Assembly (NCBI GenBank): GCA_009777235.1
Contig: WRMH01000002.1
Span: 1-64,000, forward strand
DNA: 64,000 bases
Direction of reading: 5' to 3'
From: Oscillospiraceae bacterium
GTDB lineage: Bacteria > Bacillota > Clostridia > Oscillospirales > Oscillospiraceae
How positions within the stretch are numbered: the stretch's first letter is position 1; every line of letters begins with the position of its first letter. Positions 62,523 to 64,000 of the stretch are shown piece after piece. The notes beneath the pieces are model-generated. The model was not told the origin of the DNA. It did not search any database and worked only from the letters and a program-made list of their open reading frames with translations. The translations under genes were made by a program, and so were the position numbers.

Positions 62523-64000
62523 TCAAATCTTCAAATCTATTCGCCCTTGTTTGCCGCCTGTGTATCTCTCAAACGCGGAAAGGGCGTTTAGCGGAGTTGT
62601 TTCTTCCTGTGATATTTTGATGTTCGTATTTATCAGCTTAAATCCCTCCTGGCTTAACATCTCATGGAGCAAAACGGTATTGCTGCTAAAATGTTCTTTT
62701 TCCGCTTCCCCTGCTACCTCCATGTTCAGGTAGACATCTTTGCCTTTTATGTTCAGCAGCGCCTCCCAATGCCCCATGTTTTCCAAATCTATTGACATCA
62801 GTATATTTACATTGTCGGGGTCTGCTCTTTTGCCGCCTTTTCGCTTAAAAACATACAGCTCCGCCGTTTTCTGCTCCTCGCGCAGCTTTACCGGCAACTG
62901 CATATATGTAAACTGTTCAATATTGTTTAAGAGGCGTACATGGTCCATTAATTTTTGCGTCTGCGATAACAGTTCCGCCCCTCTCGGTCCTGTCGCCTTG
63001 GATATTTCCTCTTCAACCAAAGAAAGCCTTGCTGACATTTCCTCCCGGGCGGCACGCAGGCGTATTCCCGCATCCGCGTCGTCTTTGTTTATCGCCGCAA
63101 ACATTTTTTCAAGCTGTGCCGCCAGCATTTTTGTATCTTTTACCGTATTGCCATTATTATCCGCATTATCCGCGCCGTCTCCGGCGTCTTTTGCCACCCT
63201 TAGCAGCATGTTTGAAAATCTCTCGAGGGCAGCCGGCGGCGTGCCCTTAAACTCCGGCATTTCTGACAGCATTTGAGCTACCGTTTCGCCGAGAGATGGA
63301 GGCGCGGCCGTCTGCGCGCGCCCGCCTGATTGCCCGGCCTGCTCTGTTTCTCCCGGCTGCGTATTTTCCGCAATCTCGCCGGACATGGCGGCTGTTTCTC
63401 CCGGCTTTTCCGCTATCTCACGCATGGCGTCTTGGGGGGTGGTTTTTACTTGCTCGCCGGGCGCTGCTGCCTCTCCCGGATTTGCCGCGCCCTCTCCCGC
63501 AACGGTTTGCGACGTGTTATCCTGTGCTGCCTGTGTGGCGGATTGCTCCGCGTTTTCCGCCGTATTCGATAATTTAAATAATATATCTTCCGTATCTGAT
63601 ATATTTGATTGCATATTGCCATCATGTTGTGATATAATTGCTTGAGCATCCTCAGAGGGCGCCCTGCCCGCCTCATTTTGAGTCCCTGTCACATGCTCGG
63701 GCAAGCTGCTCAGACTGACCGCAATGCGAGCGATAAACTCGGTCAAGGGAGATTCGGATGCGGCTGTGCTAAACGAATTTGGCAGCGTTCCACTGCTGAT
63801 ACTGTTTTCGGGATTGCGAGTACCCAAGTCCTGATTTACGAGAAAATCCTGCTCACCCAGCGCCGCAATAAGATTTGCAATCATCGCGTCCGTCTTTTCA
63901 CCGCCCGACAGCAAAGCAAGGGCAGCTTTCATAAGGTTTTCGTCACCCGTAAGTTTATTTGAAGCAAGAAACGCGGCTTCCTCAATTGATAATCCCGGAT
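62523..64000 (-). CDS. FliK-like flagellar hook-length/YlqG-type protein, partial at window edge
   Basis: At least 491 residues; the frame stays open to 64000, so the start lies outside. The first part seen includes SIEEAAFLASNKLTGDENLM. A low-complexity Glu/Ala/Gln/Pro middle (about 150-230 of the visible part) leads to a compact C-terminal domain resembling FliK-C: FTYMQLPVKLREEQKTAELY, ILMSIDLENMGHWEALLNIK and a final LNALSAFERYTGG. Position before the FlhB-like gene fits ylqG. Its role in hook or export control is inferred. Confidence 0.75.
   Translation of the reverse strand, partial: PGLSIEEAAFLASNKLTGDENLMKAALALLSGGEKTDAMIANLIAALGEQDFLVNQDLGTRNPENSISSGTLPNSFSTAASESPLTEFIARIAVSLSSLPEHVTGTQNEAGRAPSEDAQAIISQHDGNMQSNISDTEDILFKLSNTAENAEQSATQAAQDNTSQTVAGEGAANPGEAAAPGEQVKTTPQDAMREIAEKPGETAAMSGEIAENTQPGETEQAGQSGGRAQTAAPPSLGETVAQMLSEMPEFKGTPPAALERFSNMLLRVAKDAGDGADNADNNGNTVKDTKMLAAQLEKMFAAINKDDADAGIRLRAAREEMSARLSLVEEEISKATGPRGAELLSQTQKLMDHVRLLNNIEQFTYMQLPVKLREEQKTAELYVFKRKGGKRADPDNVNILMSIDLENMGHWEALLNIKGKDVYLNMEVAGEAEKEHFSSNTVLLHEMLSQEGFKLINTNIKISQEETTPLNALSAFERYTGGKQGRIDLKI

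Noticed and set aside
1..64000. tRNA, rRNA, transposase, integrase or prophage genes
   Set aside because: None could be supported on either strand by reading. Absence here is by inspection and not by a covariance-model search.

Overview
The window looks like part of the chromosome of a motile, anaerobic Clostridia-type Firmicute. The evidence is Gram-positive lipoprotein signals, a class B-like sortase, sigma-A promoters with near-consensus hexamers, AGGAGG-type ribosome sites, ECF vitamin transport, FliW/CsrA, FlgM/sigma-28 and a Bacillus/Clostridium-style flagellar gene order. No RNA genes, CRISPR arrays, transposases or phage genes were seen. Species cannot be named from sequence alone.

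Layout. (1) 1-2.7 kb, plus strand: a PMT-family mannosyltransferase, ribose-5-phosphate isomerase B and a small membrane protein, with a 182-bp inverted-repeat element between the first two. (2) 2.7-18.9 kb, minus strand: a polysaccharide-use block with two CUT1-type permease pairs, two solute-binding proteins (one a 1034-residue fusion to putative carbohydrate-binding regions), a membrane trio (DUF5696, Yip1, NHL/TPR), a putative carbohydrate-binding lipoprotein and a secreted GH5 glycanase. No ATPase is present, so an MsmK-like ATPase is presumably encoded elsewhere. (3) 18.9-23.7 kb, minus strand: a long sortase and three secreted or surface proteins, one apparently truncated by a 54-bp repeat. 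(4) 23.8-26.9 kb, minus strand: an ECF transporter (T, fused A-A', UPF0397-type S), divergent from (5) an orphan iron-type binding lipoprotein at 27.1 kb. (6) 28.2-31.3 kb: a secreted ComEC-like metallo-beta-lactamase with a DUF3006 partner, and an AlbA_2/winged-helix regulator behind a palindromic operator.

(7) 31.5-64 kb, all minus strand: flagellar and chemotaxis genes. In transcription order they are a FliK-like gene (cut by the window edge), an FlhB-C-domain protein, exonuclease III, a putative Cys/His peptidoglycan hydrolase, a J-domain/degenerate-GGDEF protein, fliD, fliS, an FlgN/FliT-like chaperone, yaaR, cheW, cheR, flgB, flgC, fliE, fliO, fliP, fliQ, fliR, flhB, flhA, flhF, flhG, a PilZ protein, fliA, fapA-like, two small genes, flgF, flgG, yvyF, flgM, flgN, flgK, flgL, DUF6470, fliW and csrA. 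The usual fliF-to-fliN block is absent at the fliE/fliO junction and flagellin is not in the window.

The most unusual sequence-level signals are: a 104-bp terminal-inverted-repeat element present three times (plus a 30-bp remnant) between flagellar genes, whose internal stem shows compensatory changes; a perfect palindrome lying over the flgB promoter; an apparently leaderless transcript for the giant binding protein; and the J-domain/NTF2-like/degenerate GGDEF fusion.
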